From Lentisphaerota bacterium (GTDB taxonomy: Bacteria > Verrucomicrobiota > Lentisphaeria > Oligosphaerales > JABHEG01), in NCBI GenBank assembly GCA_018676675.1, contig JABHEG010000280.1, forward strand, positions 47,900 to 111,899: a stretch of 64,000 nucleotides of DNA, read 5' to 3'. This document shows positions 35,559-44,470 of this stretch, piece by piece (position 1 is the first letter of the stretch; each line of letters begins with the position of its first letter). A program made the position numbers and the translations under genes. The notes under the pieces were generated by a model that saw nothing but the letters and a program-made list of their open reading frames with translations, did no database searches and had not been told where the DNA came from.

Positions 35559-35795
35559 TCACCTCATAGTCTGAGCTGCTCTGAAGGAAACCTGGCAGCC
35601 TTCACACACAACCGTAACACGGTGTCCCCACGGACACGCTCCAGTCAGGACCGCGGGACCTGCGTCGTTGACCTCTGTCGACGAAATGGGCTCAAGAGAA
35701 AGCAAACGGTCAAGAAGAGCGCCCACGCCCGCGTGAAGGTCCGCACGCGGCACTCCCGAAACGCGAGCTGAATGCAGGAGAAAACGGGAACACAT
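35559..35795 (-). CDS. Possible small zinc-ribbon-like protein upstream of gcvT
   Basis: A 78-codon frame ends in TGA inside the start region of gcvT, which suggests coupling. The C-terminal half reads GACPWGHRVTVVCEGCQVSF, a C-x3-H and C-x2-C arrangement that could bind zinc; the middle is a plausible helix (LHAGVGALLDRLLSLEP). There is no RBS at the ATG and no family I recognise. The frame continues upstream into an improbable sequence, so the gene may be spurious. Confidence 0.27.
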   Translation of the reverse strand: MCSRFLLHSARVSGVPRADLHAGVGALLDRLLSLEPISSTEVNDAGPAVLTGACPWGHRVTVVCEGCQVSFRAAQTMR

Positions 35796-36144
35796 GGCGC
35801 GGAGCACGCAAACCACTGGACTCATACCAAGTGGACGCCCGCTTTGCAAGTGGCACGTGGCAAAAACACCGGGATGGTTCGGAGGTGGAGGCGGCGCGGG
35901 CGTACACCCCGCCACTTGGGGCCTCCCGCCCGAGGCATGGACAGACGCGTTCTTGGGGGGAAACACGCAGGTTCCACACGTGGCCCGGTCGTTTTTCTTG
36001 CCCGGTTGTGTTTGCTTGACTGTGCACTTCGGTGTAGTATGTGTTGTTTTTGTGCCTACTGGGAGTTTCGGGTACGTGCCCGGATGGTGGGCTTGTCCAG
36101 AGAGAAAAGAGAATCCCAAAGCAAGAAAGCAAGGGAGGAGTACG
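35796..36144. other. Divergent regulatory space upstream of the 36145 gene
   Basis: Contains the rightward promoter at 36012-36040 and the RBS GGAGG at about 36135-36139. A C-rich, Cys- and Pro-rich minus-strand frame crosses it but looks non-coding. Nothing else was recognised. Confidence 0.45.
36012..36040 (+). promoter_or_regulatory. Sigma70-like promoter for the 36145 gene
   Basis: TTGCTT (36012-36017) and TAGTAT (36035-36040) are separated by 17 bases, about 100 bases before the ATG. Confidence 0.55.
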
Positions 36145-36966
36145 ATGAGCAAAATGGCGATTGTGATCATGCTGATTGCCGCCGGCGGAATGATTTTTGG
36201 CCTGTCAAAACAGAAAGCTGGGGCCTCGTGGGGCAAGCCCTTGGCGGTGGTCTGTGCGATCGTTGCGCTGCTCTGTGCGGTTGGCAACATCTTTTCGACG
36301 GGTGGTCCTGACGTGGGTCAGGTTCGTGAACGAGAGATGGCCTACCAGGAAATCGGGGCTCAGAAGCTTGGTATGTACCTCGCTGAGAAGTACCCGGGCG
36401 GCAAAGTCATCGTCATTGTTGAGCCGACCCTCGGCACAGCTGCCAAGCCCAGTGCGGTTCTGGACGGCCTCAAGAAGGGCTTCGGAAGCAACGTGACCAT
36501 CGTTGAAGAGATCAGCCCGGACATCCCAGAGTCCGCGAAGAACGCGTTCTCCGAGGAAATGCCGATGGGCGAAGGCGGCGAAGGCGGAGAAGGCGGAGAG
36601 ATGCTGCCTCCTCTCGAATTCTGGTTCACGGCCAAAATCTTCGACGCGATGGTGAAGAGCAACGCGGGCAAGTGTGATGTCATTATCACCACCATCGGTC
36701 TGCCGATGGATCTTGGCGCGATGAAGTTCTGGACCATGAAGAAGCGGCCGGATCTGGCTCTGGCCAGCGGCTCGGTCTATGAGCTGAAGAAAGCGATTGC
36801 CGGCAAGGCGATCGTTGCAGCCGTCACGTACAACCCGAAGGCTGTCTACGACGAAAAGCCCCCACCGTCCGACTTGGATGCTGCCTTCGATAAGCGTTAC
36901 CTGCTGGTCACGCCTGAGAATGTCAGCAAGATTGCCGGCGAGTACGGCGACCTGTTCAAGAAATAG
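36145..36966 (+). CDS. Membrane-anchored protein of unknown function
   Basis: 273 residues; ATG 36145 is preceded by GGGAGGAG. Two N-terminal membrane segments (MAIVIMLIAAGGMIFGL and PLAVVCAIVALLCAVGNIF) are followed by a soluble domain. That domain alternates strands and helices in a Rossmann-like pattern (GGKVIVIVEPTLG, KCDVIITTIGLPMDLGAMKF, GKAIVAAVTYNP) with a Glu/Gly linker (MGEGGEGGEGGEM). It could be a periplasmic-binding-protein-like or receptor fold, but no family is recognised and no catalytic motif is visible. It has its own promoter and a good terminator at 36999-37038, so it is a monocistronic unit. The low share of rare codons and the strong RBS suggest solid expression. Confidence 0.8.
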   Translation: MSKMAIVIMLIAAGGMIFGLSKQKAGASWGKPLAVVCAIVALLCAVGNIFSTGGPDVGQVREREMAYQEIGAQKLGMYLAEKYPGGKVIVIVEPTLGTAAKPSAVLDGLKKGFGSNVTIVEEISPDIPESAKNAFSEEMPMGEGGEGGEGGEMLPPLEFWFTAKIFDAMVKSNAGKCDVIITTIGLPMDLGAMKFWTMKKRPDLALASGSVYELKKAIAGKAIVAAVTYNPKAVYDEKPPPSDLDAAFDKRYLLVTPENVSKIAGEYGDLFKK

Positions 36967-36998
36967 GTCCAGGCGGCAACTGCTTTTGTAGAGATATC

Positions 36999-37038
36999 GA
37001 GAGCCCGTAAGCACATGCTGCGGGCTCTCTTTCTTTCT
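36999..37038 (+). terminator. Rho-independent terminator
   Basis: A 9-bp stem GAGAGCCCG / CGGGCTCTC (36999-37007 / 37021-37029), with an inner AGC/GCT extension in the loop, is followed by TTTCTTTCT. It ends the 36145 transcript. Confidence 0.85.
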
Positions 37039-37053
37039 GTGGGAGAGCTCCCC

Positions 37054-37752
37054 GTGTCAACGTGTCTCGACAGTCTGAAGTCCGACGTCCATCAGGCGAA
37101 CCTGGATCTCGTTTCCCAGGGACTCGTCATCCTGACCTGGGGCAATGTGAGCGGCATCGACCGTGACACGGGAATCGTCGCGATCAAGCCAAGCGGCGTT
37201 CCCTACAAGGAGCTTCGGCCCGAAGACATCGTTCTGGTTGACCTTGCGGGGAACGCGCTGGAGCAAGGGCTCCGCCCGTCATCCGACCTGGCTACCCATC
37301 TGGAACTGTACAGACACTTCCCGGAAATCGGGGGGGTGGCCCATACCCACAGCCACTTTGCCACCGCCTTCGCTCAGGCGAGCCGTGAGATCCCCTGTTT
37401 CGGGACCACACATGCCGACCATTTCTACGGCGCAATCCCGGTGACGCGCGATCTCCGCCCGGGCGAGATGTCAGACGCCTATGAGCGCAACACGGGAAAG
37501 GTGATAACCGAACTCTTCGCCTCCGACTCGGCTGGGGCAATGCCCGGTGCCCTCGTGGCCCACCACGGTCCATTCACCTGGGGGACGACACCTCAGGACG
37601 CGGTCATCAACAGCGTCGTCCTTGAGGAAGTCGCTCGGTTGGCTCAGGACACGGTAGTCCTCTCCTCTGCAGTCGCCCCCATCAGCCAAGCTCTCCTGGA
37701 CCGCCACTTCCTGCGCAAGCATGGCCCGGAAGCCTACTATGGGCAGGGCTAG
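37054..37752 (+). CDS. araD: L-ribulose-5-phosphate 4-epimerase / class II aldolase family protein
   Basis: 232 residues. The GTG start at 37054 follows GGAGAG by 6 bases; an in-frame ATG upstream lies within the terminator stem. The zinc-binding site is intact: HTHSHF and the later HHGPFTWG. SGLVILTWGNVSG-type and IKPSGVPYKELRPEDIV phosphate-binding segments are present, and LRPSSDLATHLELYRHFPE matches AraD. Predicted to interconvert L-ribulose-5-P and D-xylulose-5-P, or to act on a related sugar phosphate. No araA/araB neighbours are present, so the physiological substrate is uncertain. It overlaps the convergent mutS2 by 4 bases. Confidence 0.87.
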   Translation: MSTCLDSLKSDVHQANLDLVSQGLVILTWGNVSGIDRDTGIVAIKPSGVPYKELRPEDIVLVDLAGNALEQGLRPSSDLATHLELYRHFPEIGGVAHTHSHFATAFAQASREIPCFGTTHADHFYGAIPVTRDLRPGEMSDAYERNTGKVITELFASDSAGAMPGALVAHHGPFTWGTTPQDAVINSVVLEEVARLAQDTVVLSSAVAPISQALLDRHFLRKHGPEAYYGQG

Positions 37753-40142
37753 CGCAGAGTGACCAGCGTCGCGCCGGCGCCGCCGGGATCTTCACCCTGT
37801 TTCCCCAGACGAAATCCCTTCACAACCGGGCAATCCCGAAGCCACTCGTGGACGCCTCGCCGCAAACGTCCTGTGCCGAACCCGTGGACCACCCGGAGCT
37901 GGGGCAAACCCGCCAGAGCCGCCCGGTCAACGTAGAGGTCAAGCCGCTGCAAGGCTTCATCAACGCGCAGGCCAATGAGACTGATCTCCTGGCTGAGCTG
38001 GGCCGACGCCCTCGGTCGCGTGACCTTCACCTGGGTCTCCGGTTCCGGGATGTCCTCTGTCGCTTTCCCCAATTCCTTGCTCCTCATCGAGAAGCGCATC
38101 GCCCCCACCTCCACCGTAACCTTGGCGCCCCGGTCGCTGATCTCGACGACCCGGCCATTACTGTTCAGCTTCTCGACCCAGACAGTCTGTCCTACAGCCA
38201 GACTACCGGGCGGTAGAGGAGCTTCGGGACGAGGGGCTGTCTGCTCAAGGGCACGGTCGATCTTCTCTTCGCGGACAGTGATCTTCTGTCGGGCGGGACC
38301 AGCCGCCGTGTCGGGGCCGGGGCCCTGACGGCGCAGCTCGCCCAGAAGCGAATCCATCTGGTGCCGTGTGTTCCGAACGATTCCTTCAGCCTGCTGGTAC
38401 GCCTCGTGGAGCAGGCGTCGACGTTCTCGACGCAGTTCCCGCATCTCGAGATGCAACTCAGCTTTGTCACGCGTGATCTCCTCCACCGTGGCCTGCACCT
38501 CGCGCTCCTTTGATGACAGGCGACGCTGATCCTCCTCCATCTCGGCAAGCATGCCTTCGAGGCGCAACTGGTCAGTGGACATGAGCTTCCTGGCGGTCTC
38601 AAGGACCTCATGCGGGACGCCCAGGCGCTCGGCAATAGTCAAGGCATGACTTGCACCTGGTCGCCCGATATCCAGAGAGTACTCCGGACGCAAGGTGCTC
38701 ATATTGAAACGCATGGCCGCGTTCGACATGCGCTTGTGCTCGTGGACGAACGTCTTGATGACACCAAGATGCGTAGTGGCAAACGTCAGGGCGCCGTGTT
38801 GCGTGAGCTGCGACAGGATCGAGCAGGCGAGTGCTCCTCCCTCAAGCGGGTCGGTGCCGGCACCGAGCTCATCAAGAAGGACGAGGGTCCGTCCGGGGCG
38901 CTGCGCATCATTCAGGATCCCTGTGATGTGAGCCATATGGGCACTGAACGTGCTCAGACTTGCGGCCAGAGACTGCTCGTCACCGATATCGGCGAAAACA
39001 CGCCGGAAACGCACAAAACAGCTCTGCGGAGCAGCGGGAACCGGGAGCCCAGTGTGAGCAATGAGGGAGAGAAGGCCTATGGTCTTTAGCGCAACGGTCT
39101 TGCCGCCCGTGTTTGATCCCGTAATCACCATGGCGGACGTATCTTGAGGAACGGCCAGGTCGAGAGGCACAACGCTCTGCCCTGTGTTCTTCAGCTGGTA
39201 CTCGAGCAATGGGTGGCGAGCCCCTACGAGGCGGAAGTCCGAGCCGAATGTGGGCAACACGCACCGGAATTCGGTAGCCCAGGTGGCAACGGCCAGAAGA
39301 GCGTCAAACTCGGCGAGGACGGTCCGATTGTCAGCCACGGCCCCGCCTCGTTCCCGAACGCCTGCACTCAGTAGCCCGAGAATGCGCCGACACTCATCCC
39401 TCTCTTTCAGCCGAGCGTCCGCCAGTTCATTGCCCAGGGGGAGTGTCTCGGTGGGTTCAACGAAAAGCGTTTGCCCACTGTTGGAATGGTCATGGATCAC
39501 GCCGGCGATCTCTGACTTCTCGGATCGCCGAACAGGGACGACGAAGCGGCCATTCCTGACCGTCACAAAGCTCTCTTGAAGGATGTCCTTCAGCATAGGG
39601 TCACGGGACATCTGGTCGAGGCGCCGCTGGATCTGGTTCTCGAGTCGCCGTCCTTCCACTCGGAGTGTCCTGAGTTCAGCGCTCGCGGCATCGAGGAGTA
39701 CTCCATCCTCGTCGAGACACCGGTGTAACTCAGCGGCCACCTGTTCGCATGGGTCAATACGATGGCCGAGTTCGACAAGACACGGCAGTGCTGCGAGCTC
39801 TTCGCGCATGAGGAACTGGCGGACGGATGCCGAACGGTCCAGCAAGTCGCGGCACAACACAAGATCATCGCCCTCCACGGTGGCCCCGTTAGGGGCGAGT
39901 CGCTGCAGGATAGGCCCGACATCCGGGGCACTGAGCGCTGGCGGCCGAAGTCCTGTCTCCAGCAGGCGCATCGCGTCCCGATAGGCATTGTGCCTGGACG
40001 TGATCGCCTGATTGGTGCTCTTCGGGCGCAGAGACAGGAGGATCTCACGACCGGCCTCAGTGTGGGCGAACCTCCCAACCTGTTCGAGCAGTTGAGCGTA
40101 TTCGAGAACATCAAGTGCGTGGTCAGCCATGGGCGTCATCAT
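37749..40142 (-). CDS. mutS2: Endonuclease MutS2
   Basis: 797 residues, the usual length. An N-terminal clamp/core region precedes the ABC-type ATPase. Walker A is ITGSNTGGKTVALKTIGLL, followed by STFSAHMAHI and Walker B TLVLLDELGAGTDPLEGGAL. A charged coiled coil (REVQATVEEITRDKAELHLE) and a KOW-like segment follow, and a C-terminal Smr nuclease domain ends the protein (LIGLRVDEALQRLDLYVDRA and RVVHGFGTGRLR). In other bacteria MutS2 suppresses recombination or resolves collided ribosomes. The first Met codons are crowded (40142, 40139, 40130) and the exact start is uncertain. It follows asnB by 54 bases. Confidence 0.95.
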   Translation of the reverse strand: MMTPMADHALDVLEYAQLLEQVGRFAHTEAGREILLSLRPKSTNQAITSRHNAYRDAMRLLETGLRPPALSAPDVGPILQRLAPNGATVEGDDLVLCRDLLDRSASVRQFLMREELAALPCLVELGHRIDPCEQVAAELHRCLDEDGVLLDAASAELRTLRVEGRRLENQIQRRLDQMSRDPMLKDILQESFVTVRNGRFVVPVRRSEKSEIAGVIHDHSNSGQTLFVEPTETLPLGNELADARLKERDECRRILGLLSAGVRERGGAVADNRTVLAEFDALLAVATWATEFRCVLPTFGSDFRLVGARHPLLEYQLKNTGQSVVPLDLAVPQDTSAMVITGSNTGGKTVALKTIGLLSLIAHTGLPVPAAPQSCFVRFRRVFADIGDEQSLAASLSTFSAHMAHITGILNDAQRPGRTLVLLDELGAGTDPLEGGALACSILSQLTQHGALTFATTHLGVIKTFVHEHKRMSNAAMRFNMSTLRPEYSLDIGRPGASHALTIAERLGVPHEVLETARKLMSTDQLRLEGMLAEMEEDQRRLSSKEREVQATVEEITRDKAELHLEMRELRRERRRLLHEAYQQAEGIVRNTRHQMDSLLGELRRQGPGPDTAAGPARQKITVREEKIDRALEQTAPRPEAPLPPGSLAVGQTVWVEKLNSNGRVVEISDRGAKVTVEVGAMRFSMRSKELGKATEDIPEPETQVKVTRPRASAQLSQEISLIGLRVDEALQRLDLYVDRAALAGLPQLRVVHGFGTGRLRRGVHEWLRDCPVVKGFRLGKQGEDPGGAGATLVTLR

Positions 40143-40196
40143 CCTACGAACAAAGAAAGCACGGGCTCCGAGTCTGCTTCGGCGCCTGAAGAAGGG

Positions 40197-42098
40197 TTAC
40201 GTGGACACCATTTCGTCATACCATAGCTTCAGACACAGCAGCGCCCAAAGCCCATAGCCATGGTCATGCGAGCCAGCCAGGTGCTCCCGAACAAGCCTCC
40301 CAATCGTCTCATGAGATAGGCCTGAGAAAGCAGCTTGCTCCTCCGCAGCCAGGGCCTCGGCATCGGCACGCAACTCATGTCGGAGCCACGCAGAGATCGG
40401 GACGCCAAACCCACGTTTGTTCCGCCCTCGAATCTGCTCAGGCAACAGATCGCCCGCAGCCGCTTTGAGGAGGCGTTTTCGGCCGGTCAACGTGACCTTG
40501 AATTTGCGCGGGACAGCCGCGGCGAACTCGATCAACTCGTGGTCCAGGAATGGACTGCGGACCTCCAGAGAGTAAGCCATTGTGGCAATGTCCACTTTGT
40601 AGAGAATATCCGAGGGGAGATACGTGTGGAGATCCAGTTCCTGGAACTGCTCGACGAAGTCGTGTGCCGTTCCCCGGGTCAGCAGCTCGGCCCAGCTGGG
40701 AAAGGCCTCGGCAGGCGCCCCGTCTGTCCCCTTCTCTCTCGAATGCACCAGCTCACCTCGCGTGTGCTCGGAGAACGCCTCCTGGAACGTCCGGTAGCCT
40801 TCCGCTGCGCGGCTCCGCCACACACGTAGGAGCCGCCGTGCTGTGTAGAGTGTGCTGTGACGTTCCAGTGCCCGAGGGAGTGCAGCGAGAATCAAGTCAC
40901 AGACAGGGCGGCGCAGCCCCAGGGGAACGGTCGCGATATAGCGTTGCAGGGCCATGACCTGATAGCGCAGGTAGCCACCAAAGACTTCGTCGCCGCCATC
41001 CCCGCTGAGGGCAACCGTGACGTGTTGAGCGGCGAACTCGGAGAGCAGGGCCGTGGGCAGCATCGAGGAGTCAGCGAAGGGCTCACCATAGTGCCTCACG
41101 AGTCTCCGCAGCAGCGAGGTATCACGCGGCTCAGCCACCTTCACTCGGTGTTCGGTCCGGAAGCGGGCAGCCGCGATTTGGGCGTAGGACCGCTCGTCGT
41201 AGGCTCCCGAGTCGAAACCAATGCAGAAGGTCTTGACGGGGTCGGGGAGCATGCCCTGCATGGCCCCCACCACAACGGTTGAGTCCACGCCTCCTGAAAG
41301 GAAAGCTCCGAGCGGGACCTCGGACTCCAGGCGCTTTTTCACCGCACTGTCGATGAGTTCGCGGGCCCGGTGTGACGCGTCAGCGAACGTCATTGCCCTG
41401 TCAGGATGGTAGCTGGGACACCAGTAGCGCAGGGGAACGGGTGACTGACTGCTCCCTGGATTGCGTTCGAACATAACCGTGTGGGCTGGGGGGAGCTTCT
41501 TCACGCCGCGGAAGATGGTCGCGGGGGCAGGCACGTAGCCGAGCGAGAGGTACTCCGAAAGCGCAACACCATCGATCGCCCGAGGGACGCGCGGGCTGAG
41601 CAGCAGCGCGGCGAGCTCACTGGCAAAGACCAGGCCGCCATCGTCACCTTCGTGGTAGAACAGAGGCTTCTGTCCCAGCCGGTCCCGGGCCAGCAGAAGG
41701 CGTTCTCCCCCACGTGTGTCATACACGGCGAAGGCGAACATCCCTTCGAGGTGTGTCGTGAGTCCCGCCCCGTGCTCCTCGTACAGGTGCACCAGGACCT
41801 CAGTGTCCGACGCACTTGAGAATCTGTGCCCGTTCGCCTCGAGCGTGGCCCGCAGAGCATGGTGATTGTAGATCTCACCGTTGAACACGACACGGACAGA
41901 GCCGTCCTCGTTGGCTATCGGTTGATGCCCATCGCTGACACCAATGATCGCCAGCCGACGGCTTACCAGCCCCCAGTGGGATCCGGACTCGATGCCCTCG
42001 TCGTCAGGACCACGATGCGCGAGGGCTACTGCCATCGCTGACAGCAGGTCCCGCGAGGGCGGCCCCGGAAGATTGAATGCACCAGCTATCCCGCACAC
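40197..42098 (-). CDS. asnB: Asparagine synthase (glutamine-hydrolysing)
   Basis: 633 residues. The N-terminal Ntn glutaminase begins MCGIAGAF with catalytic Cys2; RLAIIGVSDGHQP and VVFNGEIYNH are conserved. The C-terminal synthetase has the ATP pyrophosphatase loop LGAFLSGGVDSTVV and LSGDGGDEVFGGYLRY. Both sites look intact. It closes the polysaccharide cluster, and the WbpS/AsnB-type paralogues in such clusters amidate sugar carboxylates, so it may modify a glycan rather than make free asparagine. That is inference from context. Confidence 0.93.
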   Translation of the reverse strand: MCGIAGAFNLPGPPSRDLLSAMAVALAHRGPDDEGIESGSHWGLVSRRLAIIGVSDGHQPIANEDGSVRVVFNGEIYNHHALRATLEANGHRFSSASDTEVLVHLYEEHGAGLTTHLEGMFAFAVYDTRGGERLLLARDRLGQKPLFYHEGDDGGLVFASELAALLLSPRVPRAIDGVALSEYLSLGYVPAPATIFRGVKKLPPAHTVMFERNPGSSQSPVPLRYWCPSYHPDRAMTFADASHRARELIDSAVKKRLESEVPLGAFLSGGVDSTVVVGAMQGMLPDPVKTFCIGFDSGAYDERSYAQIAAARFRTEHRVKVAEPRDTSLLRRLVRHYGEPFADSSMLPTALLSEFAAQHVTVALSGDGGDEVFGGYLRYQVMALQRYIATVPLGLRRPVCDLILAALPRALERHSTLYTARRLLRVWRSRAAEGYRTFQEAFSEHTRGELVHSREKGTDGAPAEAFPSWAELLTRGTAHDFVEQFQELDLHTYLPSDILYKVDIATMAYSLEVRSPFLDHELIEFAAAVPRKFKVTLTGRKRLLKAAAGDLLPEQIRGRNKRGFGVPISAWLRHELRADAEALAAEEQAAFSGLSHETIGRLVREHLAGSHDHGYGLWALLCLKLWYDEMVST

Positions 42099-42169
42099 GA
42101 GTATTCATCCATGATGTTGTTTATTCCAGAGGCACTGAGCCGGAACCAAGCGAGGGCCGGCGCGCACGT

Positions 42170-42916
42170 TCAGCGCCCAAGCACCATCCGCGCAGCAAAG
42201 GCAAACCAGGGCAACAGGGGCAGACGCGCATGTCTGCAGGCAATATCGTACGTCTCTCGCCGAGCCACGACACGACTTCGGCCGGCAAGCCCCCCAAGTT
42301 GCATGTTGACGACCACATCGCCCAACGGCTGAAATAGAACCCCTCTGCAGTGGCACCTGTAGACAAAGTCGTAGTCGGCGGAGATCCGGTACTGGGCATC
42401 GAAAAGCCCGACCTCTTCGTAGACGGTACGCCGGACGAAACAACCGGGGTGAAGCATGGGCATCAGGACAGGGAACAGGCGCGTCGATTTTGGGTGCCTG
42501 ACCACACCAACCGACGCATCGGGAGCCCAGAAGCGGACCGGGCAAACCACGATTCCGGTTTCGGGATTCCGCTCGAAGGCCGTCAGTACGGATTCGGAAC
42601 AGCAATCGTCGTACCAATCGTCACTGTTCAGGAGGAAGACTGCGTCTGTTGCGAGGGCCTCAATGCCCAGGTTCCAGGCAGCGGGAATTCCTTCACCCAC
42701 CTGATTCAGAACTCGAACATCGACGGAAGCAACGTCTGGACGGTCGGCGCGAGCTCTTCCGAGAGCCAACTCAATCTCGGCGACGGTGCCGTCGTCGGAT
42801 CCGCCATCCACGAATACATACTGCTCTGGCAGCCTGGGTTGCCCGAGGACCGAAGCAATCGTCCGGGCAATTGTCGAACGTGAGTTCCTGCAGATGGTTA
42901 CAACGCCGTAGTTCAT
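42170..42916 (-). CDS. Family 2 glycosyltransferase
   Basis: 248 residues from ATG 42916, which overlaps the preceding stop as ATGA. GT-A fold: nucleotide-binding start YGVVTICRNSRSTIARTI, QYVFVDGGSDDGTVAEIE, GIPAAWNLGIEALATDAVFL, then the metal-binding region LLNSDDWYDD. HPGCFVRRTVYEEVGLFD is the typical acceptor-side motif and YDFVYRC follows. It most resembles WcaA-type enzymes that add sugars to lipid-linked oligosaccharides. Donor and acceptor cannot be deduced. Confidence 0.87.
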   Translation of the reverse strand: MNYGVVTICRNSRSTIARTIASVLGQPRLPEQYVFVDGGSDDGTVAEIELALGRARADRPDVASVDVRVLNQVGEGIPAAWNLGIEALATDAVFLLNSDDWYDDCCSESVLTAFERNPETGIVVCPVRFWAPDASVGVVRHPKSTRLFPVLMPMLHPGCFVRRTVYEEVGLFDAQYRISADYDFVYRCHCRGVLFQPLGDVVVNMQLGGLAGRSRVVARRETYDIACRHARLPLLPWFAFAARMVLGR

Positions 42917-44427
42917 TCGGTGGCCCCCCCTCCCTGGGCGGAACTGGAGGAACAGCGTTCCAGGCAGCCAACAGAAAGTGCCAGAGCGATCCAGATCCAC
43001 CGCTTGCTCAGGATATCGTCCCAGAGGGCTGCGAGGAGGACGCCGATGACCAGCACGATCGTTAACGAAGCGGCCAGGTTCACATGGGTGCCCGGAACAC
43101 GGTGTTCAAAAAGACGCTCTGCGATCCGGCCCAGCCGGCATGAGGCAGCCGACACGCGCGATCCATCGGGGAGGGAGGAGTCCGGGCCCGCGAGCCTTCC
43201 CTCGTCGAGGGTCGCAGGTACACTCTCCAGCTTGAGTCGACGCCAAGCTGACCAACCGATCCCCACCCAGAAGGCGACGCAGAGGAGCATCGCCGGCACG
43301 CCGAACAACACGGCGAGGTTCAGATACTCATTGTGGGCATCCATGTAGGTGGCGAATGTGTCGGTCAACGACTCCTGCCGGTACTGCGACAGCACGGCGT
43401 GGATAGCGCTTCGATCTGCAAATAGCGGATACGTCTCATGGAGTCCCGTGTGGCCGAGCCCCGTCGCGAACCGTGCGAAGCTGGACATGGCCATCCGGAA
43501 ATAGATGCTCTGGTGAGTCATGTACATGCCGACCGTTGAGACATTGATGTAGGGAAACTGCGCTTTCAGTGGGAAGAACGGAACGAGTATTGTTAGGTAG
43601 AACAGCGTAAATATGGAGAGCATAAAGGGTTTTATGATACGCCTCATATATCGATTATAAGAAGATCGCATCTCATCCATAAAGAACACGCATATAGAGA
43701 ATATAGATATCATCATATGTCTACTTACAGTTAGCATCAATGGGATGCAGGCGACGAGGGAAAGGATGGCTGCCGAAATGACCCCGTTTCGTTTCAGTTT
43801 CAGTCCGCTCAGACAGTAGGCCATCAAGAGACACGAGACCGGGAGTATGTAGAAGGAACCTGCCAGATTCGGGTGCTCGAAAGTGAAGAAGTACCGGCGC
43901 GCGATGAATGCGAGACTGCTCCCCTCGTAGATCGCGTACGATCGGCGCATTCCCACCAAGATCTCGCCCAGAGAATGGCAGAGCATCGCAGTCAGCACGA
44001 GCGCGGCATACAGAGCCAGATGAGCTGGGCGGGGAGAAAACCGCACAAAGGCAAGGAAGAGGACAGCCATGTAAGCGAAAATGGCGGGTTCGTAGAAGTC
44101 GACGGGTGCCCGGGCATGGGCCGCCGTTGCGAACGCCCCCACCGCCAGGAAGGCAGGGAGAGCGCAAAAGGGGAGTCGACGCAAGCGGGTCCAGGTACGC
44201 CGGTCAAGGATGAGAAGGGCGAGGATGGGCGCCAGCAGGTCATGCAGGAACAACGGCCCATGAAGACGAATATCGAGGGGAAGGAGAACTAGGTAGGCCC
44301 ACGCAACAGCCTGCAGACAACGTTCACTCACCGAGTGCGCACCGTGGTCATCCCCGCGAGAGACCATGCCGTCAGGCTGCAGATCAGCCTCATCGGATCT
44401 CGCCTTGATGGGGGTCGGTGCGGTCAA
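42913..44427 (-). CDS. O-antigen ligase / polymerase-like polytopic membrane protein (Wzy/WaaL family)
   Basis: 504 residues with about ten hydrophobic segments. The periplasmic loop and the following helix carry DAHNEYLNLAVLFGVPAMLL, the HNEYL-type Wzy_C/O-antigen ligase signature. It should polymerise repeat units or ligate glycan to its carrier in the periplasm. A stretch at about 43600-43740 is strikingly AT-rich with ATA codons, unlike the rest of the gene. It overlaps the downstream glycosyltransferase by four bases. The space upstream holds repeat family B copy A. Confidence 0.83.
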   Translation of the reverse strand: MTAPTPIKARSDEADLQPDGMVSRGDDHGAHSVSERCLQAVAWAYLVLLPLDIRLHGPLFLHDLLAPILALLILDRRTWTRLRRLPFCALPAFLAVGAFATAAHARAPVDFYEPAIFAYMAVLFLAFVRFSPRPAHLALYAALVLTAMLCHSLGEILVGMRRSYAIYEGSSLAFIARRYFFTFEHPNLAGSFYILPVSCLLMAYCLSGLKLKRNGVISAAILSLVACIPLMLTVSRHMMISIFSICVFFMDEMRSSYNRYMRRIIKPFMLSIFTLFYLTILVPFFPLKAQFPYINVSTVGMYMTHQSIYFRMAMSSFARFATGLGHTGLHETYPLFADRSAIHAVLSQYRQESLTDTFATYMDAHNEYLNLAVLFGVPAMLLCVAFWVGIGWSAWRRLKLESVPATLDEGRLAGPDSSLPDGSRVSAASCRLGRIAERLFEHRVPGTHVNLAASLTIVLVIGVLLAALWDDILSKRWIWIALALSVGCLERCSSSSAQGGGATE

Positions 44428-44470
44428 TGCGTCTGTATCTCTGATGGAATCGGGACGGGCGGCCTTGAAC

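Noticed and set aside
35554..35800. Glycine riboswitch upstream of gcvT
   Set aside because: I looked for the conserved aptamer cores and did not find them on the minus strand.
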